NCBI RefSeq assembly: GCF_003143935.1
Contig: NZ_QFRX01000001.1
Span: forward strand, 4,877,201 to 4,941,200
Reading direction: 5' to 3'
Length of the DNA: 64,000 nucleotides
DNA from: Streptomyces sp. Act143
GTDB taxonomy: Bacteria > Actinomycetota > Actinomycetes > Streptomycetales > Streptomycetaceae
In this document: piece after piece, positions 1 through 8,871 of the stretch
Position numbering within the stretch: the first letter of the stretch is position 1
Layout of the letters: each line of letters starts with the position of its first letter
Position numbers and translations under genes: made by a program
Notes under the pieces: model-generated
Told to the model about the DNA's origin: nothing
Databases searched by the model: none
What the model saw: the letters and a program-made list of their open reading frames with translations, nothing else

Positions 1-160
1 CGGGCTGGGCCGCGTCCACGTACCAGGGGACGACCTGGCCGGTGTCGTCGAAGTACGTCTCGCTGCCCCGGAGCCAGGGGAGGGGTCCCTGGCCGAACGG
101 GTCCGTGACGGCGTGCGCCAGGGCTCCCGACTCCCAGCGGCGGATCTGCTCCGGACCCAT
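1..160 (-). CDS. Unrecognised protein, N-terminal part only
   Basis: The gene starts at the ATG ending at 160 and runs off the left edge, so only about 53 residues are visible, beginning MGPEQIRRWESGALAHAV. The start is chosen because a strong ribosome site, GGGAGGGGAG, lies 5 nt upstream. Third positions are G/C-rich as expected for this genome. The visible part has no signal peptide or membrane segment and is rich in Trp and acidic residues. I do not recognise the family. It lies just downstream of the M48-like membrane gene on the same strand, with a gap of about 210 bp. Confidence 0.65.
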   Translation of the reverse strand, partial: MGPEQIRRWESGALAHAVTDPFGQGPLPWLRGSETYFDDTGQVVPWYVDAAQP

Positions 161-371
161 GGCTGCTCCCCTCCCTCGTGCCCCCGTGTGGTCGTGCGTG
201 CGCGTGTGCGCCTGTGACGTGCTTGTCCTATGTCGCAAGCCCTTGCCATGTGCGCGATCGGTCCCAGCACATCACATTACGCACGCAGGCTGTCACTATT
301 CGTTGTGAATTGGCCGAAAGTGGAACTGGGGCTTCCGATACGGCCGTCGTGACCTGGCGTTCGACGCGGGC

Positions 372-2264
372 TCAGACGAGACGGAGCGGCTTCTCGGGGC
401 GTATGCCTGCCTGGGCCAGCCAGTGGCGCAGGGGTGTGGGGTCGCCGTCCTCGATCAGGCTGAGGACTCCGGGAGCGAGATCCGGGGCCCGTTCACCATC
501 GATGAGGAGGGTCGGGCCGTCGAGCCAGTCGAGACCGGGGGTGGCGCCGGCCGTGTCCATGGCGGCGCAGCAGACCATCGCCGTGACGTGGTCGGTGAGG
601 AGCTCGCGGGCGGTGCGTGGGGGTTGGAGCGGGAAGAGGGGGAGGGTGGTGTCGTCCCAGGGCGGGGTGTCGGGGGCCTGGGACGCCGGGGCTGCGGCTT
701 CCTCGCGGGCGAGTTCGGTGGTGAGGGCTGCGGCGAGGGTGGCGGTGCGTTCGTTGCCGGTCTCGGTGTCGATGTCGGCGTCAGCGTCGGCGTCGGCGTC
801 GATGTCGATGTCGATGCCGGTATCGGTGCCGATGCCGGTGCCGGTGTCGGTGCCGGTGTCGAAGCCGGTCTCGGTGTCGATGCCGACGCCGGTCTCGTCG
901 CTGTGGTCGATGGGGGCGCCGGCGTCCGCGTCGGCCTTGGGGGCTGCGGGGGTGTCGGGGCTGCCCGCGGTCTCGCGCGTCGGCGGGGTGGCCAGGTGGT
1001 CCAGGACCCTGGCCAGGGTCGGGCCGTCCGCTTCGGGCAGGGTGGGGCCCGCGGCGCGGTGCACGCCCTGGGCGTCCAGTACGCGGTGGAGGCGGGCCGC
1101 GTCCAGGCGCCACTTCCGGTCGACGACCTCCTCCGGGTACTCCTGCCAGTCGACCGGGGCCCAGTCCGGGCCGGGCTCGGCAGGACCGCCGTGGAAGAGA
1201 CGGGCGGCGAGGAGGGAGGCCGCCTCGTCGATCGCGCCGGGCTCCTCCAGGAGGTCGCAGGCCGGGCGCTCGCCCAGCCGGGAGGCGAAGCCCTCGGCCA
1301 GGCGGTCGCGGCGGGAGAGCTCGGTGAGGGCGGCCACGACTCCGGCGTCGAGGCGGGAGGGCCAGCGGCCCATCCGCCAGGCGGGCAGCGCGACGCGGGT
1401 CAGGAGGCGGTCCCAGCCGGCGTACGCCAGGCCCACCTGCTCCTGCGCGACGATCCGCAGGCCGTAGTCCACCGCCTGGGCGCGCTCGGCGGCCGCGGCG
1501 GCCACCCCGCGCTCCATCTGCGCCGCGTGCTCACGGCAGCTGCGCAGCAGCAGCCGCGCCACCCAGCCGACGCCCGCGCACACTCCTCGGGTCAGCGGGC
1601 AGCGGCCGGACGTCGAGGAGACGGCGACCGCGGCGTCCAGACCGCGCACGAAACGGCGGGCCGCGGCTATGTCGGGGTGCGCCGAAGGTCCCGTACCGGC
1701 GACCACCGGGGCGAGGACGGCGCGGAGCTCGCCCACGCGCATCCACCACAGGAACGGGGAGCCGATGACGAGGACGGGGGCCGCCGGCGTACGGCGGTGC
1801 GCGCCGCGGGCGCCCGTCAGCTCGTCCCGGTCCGGCTGCGGCGGCGGGCCGTGGGCCGGATGGGTACGGTCCTCCAGCCAGCTGTCGCAGTCCGGGGTGA
1901 GCGCTATCGCGGAGGGGGCCGGGACGTCGAGGCGGTCGGCCAGGTCGCGCACCATGCGGTACAGGTCCGGGGCGGACTCCTCGGCGATCGGGACCGTCGG
2001 ACTCACCGCGGGGCGGGCACGCGCTACGACCAGGGCGATGCCGGCCGCGGCGAGCAGGACGAGGGCGGCGAGCGGGGTGACGGCCCAGCGGGCGGCATGC
2101 CAGCCGGGGCCCACGAGATGGCCGGTGGTGTTGCCCGCGTACAGCACCACGGCGACCGCGGCGGGCAGCAGTGCGACGGCCAGCGCGCGGCTGCGGATGC
2201 GCAGCACGGCGAGGGCCCGGGAACGCGCGGCCTGCGCGCCCACCTCCACACTCGTACCGGTCAC
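372..2264 (-). CDS. Large membrane-anchored protein, degenerate M48-peptidase-like
   Basis: About 630 residues. The GTG at 2264 is chosen because GGGAGGGGG lies about 11 nt upstream; a GTG at 2276 is possible. Two hydrophobic segments lie near residues 27-43 and 60-80, followed by a soluble region. The helix in VLVIGSPFLWWMRVGELRA resembles the active-site helix of membrane M48 peptidases, but HExxH is missing (GELRAVLAP there), so it is probably not a working protease. Residues about 455-500 are an alternating Asp-X tract. The C-terminus is a compact domain ending near PLRLV. The M48 link is inferred from pattern only; an unrelated membrane scaffold is possible. Confidence 0.75.
   Translation of the reverse strand: MTGTSVEVGAQAARSRALAVLRIRSRALAVALLPAAVAVVLYAGNTTGHLVGPGWHAARWAVTPLAALVLLAAAGIALVVARARPAVSPTVPIAEESAPDLYRMVRDLADRLDVPAPSAIALTPDCDSWLEDRTHPAHGPPPQPDRDELTGARGAHRRTPAAPVLVIGSPFLWWMRVGELRAVLAPVVAGTGPSAHPDIAAARRFVRGLDAAVAVSSTSGRCPLTRGVCAGVGWVARLLLRSCREHAAQMERGVAAAAAERAQAVDYGLRIVAQEQVGLAYAGWDRLLTRVALPAWRMGRWPSRLDAGVVAALTELSRRDRLAEGFASRLGERPACDLLEEPGAIDEAASLLAARLFHGGPAEPGPDWAPVDWQEYPEEVVDRKWRLDAARLHRVLDAQGVHRAAGPTLPEADGPTLARVLDHLATPPTRETAGSPDTPAAPKADADAGAPIDHSDETGVGIDTETGFDTGTDTGTGIGTDTGIDIDIDADADADADIDTETGNERTATLAAALTTELAREEAAAPASQAPDTPPWDDTTLPLFPLQPPRTARELLTDHVTAMVCCAAMDTAGATPGLDWLDGPTLLIDGERAPDLAPGVLSLIEDGDPTPLRHWLAQAGIRPEKPLRLV
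768..895. repeat. Degenerate 6-bp repeat coding an Asp-X tract
   Basis: An imperfect run of hexamers such as gtcggc, gtcgat and gccggt lies inside the preceding minus-strand gene. Read in that frame it gives alternating Asp with Ala, Ile, Thr or Gly over about 40 residues. Simple repeats of this kind change length by slippage, so the tract is expected to vary between strains. Confidence 0.75.
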
Positions 2265-2553
2265 GGCCGGAATCACCCCCTCCCTGGTGTGCTGGCTGTC
2301 AGCCCGGCTGTGCGCCCGGCTCGTCTGGCGTTGCTCACTCCCCCACTGTGGCACCCGCCACTGACATCGCAATGCCGGTGGGCCAAGTGCCGGAACGCTT
2401 GCGCCGCACCCTAGTTGGGCCCCCGGCCCCCGTCAGCCGGAAAAGACATCGCTCACTCGATGGAATGGCTTTGGGGAAAGGTGGATGACGGACAGCGAAG
2501 ATCAGGCCCTGGATCTTGACTTCAATTCAGTCACGTTCACATGCACGCACAAG
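2265..2553. other. Intergenic stretch, no supported gene
   Basis: Nearly 300 bp between the 5' end of the M48-like gene and the purD terminator. It should hold the minus-strand promoter for the M48-like gene, but I see no convincing -35/-10 pair. An ATG at 2485 follows a purine-rich stretch, but its frame runs straight through the terminator hairpin and into antisense purD, so I do not call it. Confidence 0.4.
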
Positions 2554-2593
2554 GGGCAGGCCCCGAATCCAGAGACGGATTCGGGGCCTGCCC
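2554..2593 (-). terminator. Perfect 17-bp hairpin after purD
   Basis: The arms at 2554-2570 and 2577-2593 are exact inverted complements around a 6-nt loop (AGAGAC). The hairpin begins 34 bp past the purD stop codon and lacks a long U tract, as is common for Streptomyces terminators. Confidence 0.85.
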
Positions 2594-2626
2594 GGTTCAT
2601 CGGGTCCCGTGATGGATTACGGCGGT

Positions 2627-3880
<1,254 letters not shown>

Positions 3881-3887
3881 GGGGTTC

Positions 3888-3893
3888 AGGGTA
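3888..3893 (-). promoter_or_regulatory. -10 box for leaderless purD
   Basis: TACCCT on the minus strand fits TANNNT and ends 7 nt before the purD GTG. No good -35 hexamer is visible. The spacing implies transcription starts at or next to the start codon (inference). Confidence 0.45.
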
Positions 3894-4074
3894 ACCGGCG
3901 TGGAGGGGGCGGCTTTGTGCGGGTTGCCGAGGGGGTGGGGGCGGGCGGCCTGTACGTTCCTCTGAAACGCGCGGCTTCGTCCCCGCCGCAGCCCCGGCTC
4001 ACGGGCCGGCATCCCTGGTTCGCGGGCCTGCGTCGAGGGTTGGATGCGGGGCCGGGAGAGACCTGCGCGGGCCC

Positions 4075-6450
4075 CTATTCGTTCGTGAACTCCTCCATCA
4101 CCGTCGCACCCAGCTCCCGCACGATCAGTTCGCGGCCGGACAGCGCCGATTCGTTGAGGTCGGGATCGTCGTCCTCCGGGATGTCGTCCTCGGGGGCGAC
4201 CGGGGGCGGCTCCGGGGCGGCGGGCCGGGGTGCCGGGGTGGGCGCGGACGTCGCCGGAGCGGGTGCGGCCGAGGTGGGGGCGGGGGCCGTGGGCGTGGGC
4301 TGGGGGGCCTGGGGGCGCTGGGCGGGGGCCGTGGGGGCGCCGTAGGAGCCGGGGGCGCCGCCACCGCCGTAGCCGCCGTTGAAGTTCTGCGTGCCGCCGG
4401 TCGGCGCGGGGGCCGAGCCGCCCGACGCGTCGACGATCGCCTCGATCTTCCACTGGACGCCGAACTGCTCGCCCAGCGCCTGCTTCAGAACGTCCTCGCT
4501 GCCGCTGCTCACGAAGTTGTCCCGGGCGCCGGCGTTGACGAAGCCGAGCTGGAGGGTGGTGCCGTCGAAGCCGGCCACCTGGGCGTTCTGGCTGAGCAGG
4601 ATCCAGGTGAAGCGGCGGCGGTTCTTGACGGCCTCCAGGATGTTCGGCCAGAGCATGCGGGGGTCGAGGCCACCGGCCGGGGGCGTGTAGGCCCCCGCGG
4701 CTGCGGGGGGTGCGGACTGCGGGGCGGGCGCCGGGGCGGCGGGCTGGGGCGCGGCGGGGGCGCTCGGCGTGGCCGGGGGCTGGCCGCCGCCCGCCGGGGT
4801 GGCCGTGGGCCAGCCACCGGGGCGTCGGCCGCCGCCGGCGGGGGTGGCTGTGGGCCATGCGCCGGGGGCGGGGGCGCCAGGTGCGGCGGGGGCGGCAGGT
4901 GCGGGCGCGGACGGGGCGGTGTCCGCGACGGGCGGGACAGGAGGGGCCGACGAGGACGCCACGGGCATCCCCTGCCCCGGCGGGGCCGACTGCACCGGCG
5001 GAACCGACTCACCCTGCGGCATGGGCTGACCCTGCGGCATGGGCTGCCCGTGTGGCGCGGGCTGGCCCTGCGAGGGCTGGCCCGCGAGGTTCCCGCCCGC
5101 TCCCGCGGGCCCCGCGCCTCCGCCTCGTACCGCCGCCCGCGCCGCCGCCGCGCCGCCACCGGGCGGGATCGGAGCGGCAGCCATGGGCGCGGGAGCGCCC
5201 GCGTGGGCGTCGGGGCCGGGGACGTAGCCCATGGCAGGGGCACCCCCGCCTCCGGAGAGGCTGCCCCCGGAGAGGTTGCCTCCGGAGAAGTTGACGCCTC
5301 GCTCCAGCCGGTCGAGGCGCGCCATCACCGAGCGCTCGTCGCCATAGGCGGCGGGCAGCAGCACGCGCGCGCAGATCAGCTCCAGCTGGAGACGGGGGGA
5401 GGTGGCGCCCCGCATCTCGGTGAGGCCCGCGTTGACGAGGTCGGCGGCGCGGCTGAGCTCGGCGGGGCCGAAGGTGCCGGCCTGGGCCTGCATGCGTTCC
5501 AGGACGTCGGCGGGGGCGTCGATGAGCCCCGTCTCGGTGGCGTCCGGGACGGCGGCGAGGATCACGAGGTCACGCAGGCGCTCCAGCAGGTCCGCGACGA
5601 AACGGCGCGGGTCGTTGCCCCCCTCGATGACCCGGTCCACGACCTCGAAGGCGGCGGCGCCGTCGCCGGTGGCGAAGGCCTCGACGACCGAGTCGAGGAG
5701 CGAGCCGTCCGTGTAGCCGAGGAGGGAGGTGGCCATGGCGTAGGTCACACCCTCCTCCCGGGCGCCGGCGAGGAGCTGGTCCATGACGGACATGGAGTCA
5801 CGCACGGACCCCTGGCCGGCGCGGACGACGAGCGGGAGCACGCCCTCCTCGACGGGGATGTTCTCGCGCCCGCACACCTCGCCGAGGTAGTCCCGCAGGG
5901 TGCCCGGGGGCACCAGCCGGAAGGGGTAGTGGTGGGTACGGGACCGGATGGTCCCGATGACCTTCTCGGGCTCGGTGGTGGCGAAGATGAACTTGAGGTG
6001 CTCCGGGGGCTCCTCGACGACCTTCAGCAGCGCGTTGAAGCCCGCCGACGTGACCATGTGGGCCTCGTCGATGATGTAGATCTTGTACCGGCTGCTCGCG
6101 GGGCCGAAGAAGGCCTTCTCGCGCAGCTCACGGGCGTCGTCCACGCCTCCGTGGGACGCGGCGTCGATCTCGATGACGTCGATGGAGCCGGGGCCGTTGC
6201 GCGCGAGATCCCGGCAGGACTGGCACTCGCCGCACGGGGTCGGGGTGGGACCTTGCTCACAGTTGAGGCAGCGGGCCAGGATGCGTGCGCTCGTCGTCTT
6301 GCCGCACCCGCGCGGACCGCTGAACAGGTACGCGTGATTGACCCGGTTGTTCCGCAGCGCCTGCTGCAACGGGTCGGTGACATGCTCCTGCCCGATGACC
6401 TCGGCGAACGACTCCGGGCGATAGCGGCGGTACAGCGCGAGAGACGACAC
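4075..6450 (-). CDS. dnaX: DNA polymerase III subunit gamma/tau
   Basis: 791 residues. Clamp-loader ATPase that opens and loads the beta clamp; the long form also bridges polymerase and helicase. Walker A GPRGCGKT is at residues 45-52. The zinc site has Cys64, 73, 76 and 79, and Walker B IYIIDEAH is near 124-131. Residues about 390-590 are a Pro/Ala/Gly/Gln-rich linker with repeated PMPQGQ units, then a tau-like domain (PRMLWPNILEAVKNRRRFTW) and an acidic tail. The GTG reading SSLALYRRYRPESF is the conserved family start. No slippery A-run for a programmed gamma frameshift is obvious at this GC content. The SRP RNA gene is directly upstream, as in many actinobacteria. Confidence 0.97.
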   Translation of the reverse strand: MSSLALYRRYRPESFAEVIGQEHVTDPLQQALRNNRVNHAYLFSGPRGCGKTTSARILARCLNCEQGPTPTPCGECQSCRDLARNGPGSIDVIEIDAASHGGVDDARELREKAFFGPASSRYKIYIIDEAHMVTSAGFNALLKVVEEPPEHLKFIFATTEPEKVIGTIRSRTHHYPFRLVPPGTLRDYLGEVCGRENIPVEEGVLPLVVRAGQGSVRDSMSVMDQLLAGAREEGVTYAMATSLLGYTDGSLLDSVVEAFATGDGAAAFEVVDRVIEGGNDPRRFVADLLERLRDLVILAAVPDATETGLIDAPADVLERMQAQAGTFGPAELSRAADLVNAGLTEMRGATSPRLQLELICARVLLPAAYGDERSVMARLDRLERGVNFSGGNLSGGSLSGGGGAPAMGYVPGPDAHAGAPAPMAAAPIPPGGGAAAARAAVRGGGAGPAGAGGNLAGQPSQGQPAPHGQPMPQGQPMPQGESVPPVQSAPPGQGMPVASSSAPPVPPVADTAPSAPAPAAPAAPGAPAPGAWPTATPAGGGRRPGGWPTATPAGGGQPPATPSAPAAPQPAAPAPAPQSAPPAAAGAYTPPAGGLDPRMLWPNILEAVKNRRRFTWILLSQNAQVAGFDGTTLQLGFVNAGARDNFVSSGSEDVLKQALGEQFGVQWKIEAIVDASGGSAPAPTGGTQNFNGGYGGGGAPGSYGAPTAPAQRPQAPQPTPTAPAPTSAAPAPATSAPTPAPRPAAPEPPPVAPEDDIPEDDDPDLNESALSGRELIVRELGATVMEEFTNE

Positions 6451-6526
6451 GCATACGAGGTTATAGGCGCCCACTGACAACCAGCCCCACGCACGGGGCC
6501 CGCGCGAACCGCTCCCGGAAACGCAA

Positions 6527-6616
6527 GCGCCCCCCACGCACCCGCCAGAGCCGACCTACCCTTGCTGCCTTCCGGCCCTGGGGGAGTTCAGTCAGATAGC
6601 GCCGCGTGAGGGGCTG
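6527..6616 (-). ncRNA. ffs: Signal recognition particle 4.5S-type RNA
   Basis: The minus strand carries the conserved SRP domain IV loop GGCCGGAAGGCAGCAAGGG, which binds Ffh. The outer ends pair: GCCCCTCACGC near 6604-6614 with GCGTGGGGGGC near 6529-6539. This fits a small 4.5S-like RNA of about 90-100 nt without an Alu domain. The exact ends are estimated from that pairing. It lies about 80 bp upstream of dnaX. Confidence 0.9.
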
Positions 6617-6690
6617 CCCAAACAGTACCCGATGGCCGGGGGTGGGAACGAGTTCGCGAGCACTCCTCAACGTCTTGTATTGTTTGCGGC

Positions 6691-6778
6691 GGAGGATTCG
6701 CCTAGAGGCCTAGGGCGCACGCTTGGAAAGCGTGTTGGGGGCAACCCCTCACGAGTTCGAATCTCGTATCCTCCGCCA
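6691..6778 (+). tRNA. tRNA-Ser (anticodon GGA)
   Basis: The acceptor GGAGGAT (6691-6697) pairs with ATCCTCC (6768-6774), then discriminator G and an encoded CCA. The anticodon loop reads CTTGGAAAG, giving GGA (reads UCC and UCU). There is a long class-II variable arm and GTTCGAATC in the T arm. Its 3' end is duplicated 605 bp downstream, marking an old integration site. Confidence 0.96.
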
Positions 6779-6791
6779 GTGCCTCACCGGG
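6737..6791 (+). repeat. attL-like copy: tRNA-Ser 3' end (intact)
   Basis: 55 bp covering the variable arm, T arm and acceptor of tRNA-Ser plus 13 bp beyond the CCA. It matches 7342-7396 at 50 of 55 positions with no gaps, the usual footprint of tyrosine-recombinase integration into a tRNA gene. The downstream copy carries all the decay. Confidence 0.8.
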
Positions 6792-6797
6792 CACGTT

Positions 6798-6835
6798 GTC
6801 GAAGGGCCCCACCGTTCGCGGTGGGGCCCTTCGAC
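6798..6835 (+). terminator. tRNA-Ser terminator
   Basis: Arms of 17 bp (6798-6814 and 6819-6835) pair perfectly around a TTCG loop, 20 bp past the tRNA. Confidence 0.9.
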
Positions 6836-6889
6836 GTTGTCCGTCTCAGTTTCCGTCTCGGCTCGCCTCCGGGGCGCGCATGCGCACTT

Positions 6890-6999
6890 GGGGCGGAGAC
6901 GGTTCCTGCGGATGCGTAGCGGACGTGGCGAGAGCCCTGGGTACGAGCACCAAGACGGAGACCGTCGACACCGCTCTTCGCGAGGTGCCCCGTTCCTGA
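6890..6999 (+). pseudogene. vapB antitoxin remnant
   Basis: The frame reads DVARALGTSTKTETVDTALREV, the conserved core of a ribbon-helix-helix VapB antitoxin, then runs at once into PRS and a stop. A start codon with a normal N-terminus is missing, and the usual C-terminal toxin-binding tail of some 40 residues is gone. The next in-frame information is already the toxin. A deletion across the vapB-vapC junction explains this. Confidence 0.7.
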
Positions 7000-7341
7000 T
7001 CGACACCAGCGCGCTCGCTCGGCTCATGCGCGAGGACGCCGGACAGTACGGCTGGGACCAGGCGGCAGCCGCCGGGCTCATCGCCACCTGCCCGATCACC
7101 GAGCTCGAGTTCTTCTGCAGCGCCCGGTCGGCCTCCGACAGAGCGCGCGGCATCGAGGACATGCGGTTGATCCTCGGCTGGATCCCCGTCGACGACCGAG
7201 CCTGGCAGGTCCAGGAAGCCCTCACCGAACAGGGAAGGCATCGCAGTGCGGGAGCGGTGGATCCCGTCGTCGCCGCGACGGCCCAGTTGCAGGGCCGCAC
7301 CCTCCTGCACCGCGCCACGACTTCGCCTCCGTACAGCAGTC
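6993..7341 (+). pseudogene. vapC PIN-domain toxin remnant
   Basis: Reads FLIDTSALARLMRED and continues through LIATCPITELEFFCSAR and GAVDPVVAATAQLQGRTLLHR, a typical VapC/PIN RNase. The first Asp and the Glu of the acidic site are present. No start codon remains. After LLHR the frame is lost: the expected HRD-DF ending appears one base out of frame near 7317, followed directly by the tRNA-derived repeat. The toxin therefore looks dead. Confidence 0.75.
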
Positions 7342-7396
7342 GGGGGCAACCCCTCACGAGTCGGGATTTCGTGTCCTCCGCCAGTGCCTCACCGGG
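7342..7396 (+). repeat. attR-like decayed copy of the tRNA-Ser 3' end
   Basis: Second copy of 6737-6791, offset 605 bp, with five substitutions clustered where the T loop would be, so it cannot fold as a tRNA half. It marks the far edge of the excised or eroded element. Confidence 0.8.
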
Positions 7397-7482
7397 TCCT
7401 TCGGCGTTGTGGCGTCGGGTCCCGGTCCTCGGCTGTGCCGATGGCCACAGCCGAGGGCGCGGCGGAAGGCGCATACTGAGCC

Positions 7483-7704
7483 ATGACAAAGCCTGCGGCA
7501 CCGAAGCGTCATCTGCCCACAAGCCCCTTCAAAGCCCCGGTCGCACCGGCTCCGAAGCACTTCGCCATGGGCGACCAGGTGACCCACGACGTGTACGGAC
7601 TCGGCCGGGTCATCGGCATCGAGGACGGCATCGCGGCGCTCGTGGATTTCGGCTCGGCGCAGATGCGGATCCTGAGCCCGTACTCCAAGATGACCAAACT
7701 GTAG
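7483..7704 (+). CDS. Small Tudor/KOW-like conserved protein
   Basis: 73 residues. After a Pro/Lys-rich N-terminus (about 28 residues) comes GDQVTHDVYGLGRVIGIEDG, then ALVDFGSAQMRILSPYSKMTKL. The GD-VxHxxYGxGxV pattern is the small beta-barrel seen in the C-termini of UvrD/PcrA-type helicases and CarD-like RNA-polymerase-binding domains. A nucleic-acid or RNA-polymerase contact role is an inference. The start has only a weak GGAAGG-type ribosome site. It sits just outside the tRNA integration scar. The next small coding frame begins in the same frame directly after its stop. Confidence 0.8.
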   Translation: MTKPAAPKRHLPTSPFKAPVAPAPKHFAMGDQVTHDVYGLGRVIGIEDGIAALVDFGSAQMRILSPYSKMTKL

Positions 7705-7770
7705 AGCCGCTGTGCCCGGTCACGGCACGCCAGGCCCCTGCGGGGACCTGTAACGAAAGGCATCCCTCCC

Positions 7771-7950
7771 ATCGAAGCGACTTCGCTGTTCTCCGCTCCG
7801 GACGCGCAGCCCCGCCGTTCCGCCGCGGCTTCGCCGCCTCCGTCCACCGATCCCTTCCAGGCCCCGGACTTCGGAGAGGACGAGCTCTCCTGGTCCGAGG
7901 CACAGGAACCCGCCCCGGCCCCGCGTGCGGCGCGGTCCAAGGCCGCCTAG
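7771..7950 (+). CDS. Small coding frame with no standard start codon
   Basis: The frame ends at TAG 7948-7950 and reads IEATSLFSAPDAQPRR, then a Pro/Ser stretch, FQAPDFGEDELSW and a basic tail ARSKAA. Codon third positions are strongly G/C, as in real genes here. Between the previous in-frame stop (7702-7704) and this sequence there is no ATG, GTG or TTG. The first coding-like codon is an ATC at 7771, preceded by GAAAGG at a 10-nt spacing. Either a rare ATC start, readthrough of the upstream TAG, or a mutated start must be assumed. No family recognised. Confidence 0.45.
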   Translation: MEATSLFSAPDAQPRRSAAASPPPSTDPFQAPDFGEDELSWSEAQEPAPAPRAARSKAA

Positions 7951-8013
7951 GAGCAGGCGGGGCGGTTGCCGCGGGTGAGAACCGGACCCGCCGACGACAG
8001 CCCGGAAACGAAC

Positions 8014-8049
8014 CGAAGGGCCGGCCCGCGAAAGCGGCCCGGCCCTTCG
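8014..8049 (+). terminator. Hairpin after the small-gene pair
   Basis: CGAAGGGCCGG pairs with CCGGCCCTTCG, with a mismatched inner stem and a GAAA loop. It sits 64 bp past the TAG at 7950. Confidence 0.75.
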
Positions 8050-8172
8050 GCGTGCGAGGGCCATGGAGAAGGCGCGGGCCATGAGGGAGGCGCGGGGGTA
8101 GGGACAACCCCCCTTTGAGGACGCCGGGCCGCCGGAGTGCACAGGTGGTTGTGCACAGGCGACTGTGTGGGC

Positions 8173-8871
8173 ATGCCCCAGGAACCCGACGCAAAGGAAG
8201 CCCCGGAGGCGGGACATGCCTCCGTGGCACCCGTGGAACTCGGCGACCTCGCCGCGCTCAAGGCGCTCGCTCACCCCCGGCGACAGCGGGTGCTCCAGCA
8301 CCTGACCCTGCACGGCCCGGCCACCTCGGCGACGCTCGCCCGGGCCCTCGGGCTGAACACCGGGGCGACCAGTTACCACCTGCGGGAGCTGGCCAGGTAC
8401 GGGTTCGTCGAGGAGGCGGACGGGCCGGCCGACGGCACGGCGGGCGGGCATCGGGAGCGGTGGTGGCGGGCCGTTCCCGGCGATCTCCGCTTCCCGCCGC
8501 GCAGTCGGCAGAACCCCGAGATGCGGCTGGTCATGGACGAGCTGAATCACCATGCGTACGCCGCCGACCTGGAACTCTTCGAGCGGCTCCAGCGGGACGC
8601 GGACGACGGGCCGTGGGCGGACGCGTTCCCCTACTCGCGCGGCACCGTCCGGCTCACACCGGACGAACTCGGCCAGTTCTTCGAGGAGTACATCGCCCTC
8701 CTCAACCGCTACAAGCGGCCCGCGTCCGAGACCCCGCCCGGCGCGCGCACGCTGCTCACCCGGTTCCTCGCCTTCCCCGCCCCGGCGCCGACGGGCGACG
8801 ACCACCCCGACCCCGACGCCGGTCGGGCGCACGGCTCCGCACACCACACAAGAGAGGCCGATCCCTCATGA
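8173..8871 (+). CDS. ArsR-type winged-helix transcription regulator
   Basis: 232 residues. The N-terminal winged helix reads LKALAHPRRQRVLQHLTLHG, then ATLARALGLNTGATSYHLRE (recognition helix) and the wing with RWWRAVPGD. The C-terminal half is mostly helical and may bind a ligand. The ATG reading PQEPDAKE is chosen; no good Shine-Dalgarno is visible. Upstream, the octamer TGCACAGG appears twice (near 8139 and 8153), a possible operator. The stop overlaps the next gene's ATG (ATGA), so regulator and permease are co-translated. It probably controls that permease. Confidence 0.88.
   Translation: MPQEPDAKEAPEAGHASVAPVELGDLAALKALAHPRRQRVLQHLTLHGPATSATLARALGLNTGATSYHLRELARYGFVEEADGPADGTAGGHRERWWRAVPGDLRFPPRSRQNPEMRLVMDELNHHAYAADLELFERLQRDADDGPWADAFPYSRGTVRLTPDELGQFFEEYIALLNRYKRPASETPPGARTLLTRFLAFPAPAPTGDDHPDPDAGRAHGSAHHTREADPS

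Noticed and set aside
6993..7341. VapC as a working toxin
   Set aside because: No start codon, antitoxin tail deleted, and the last acidic-site segment lost to a frameshift before the tRNA-derived repeat.
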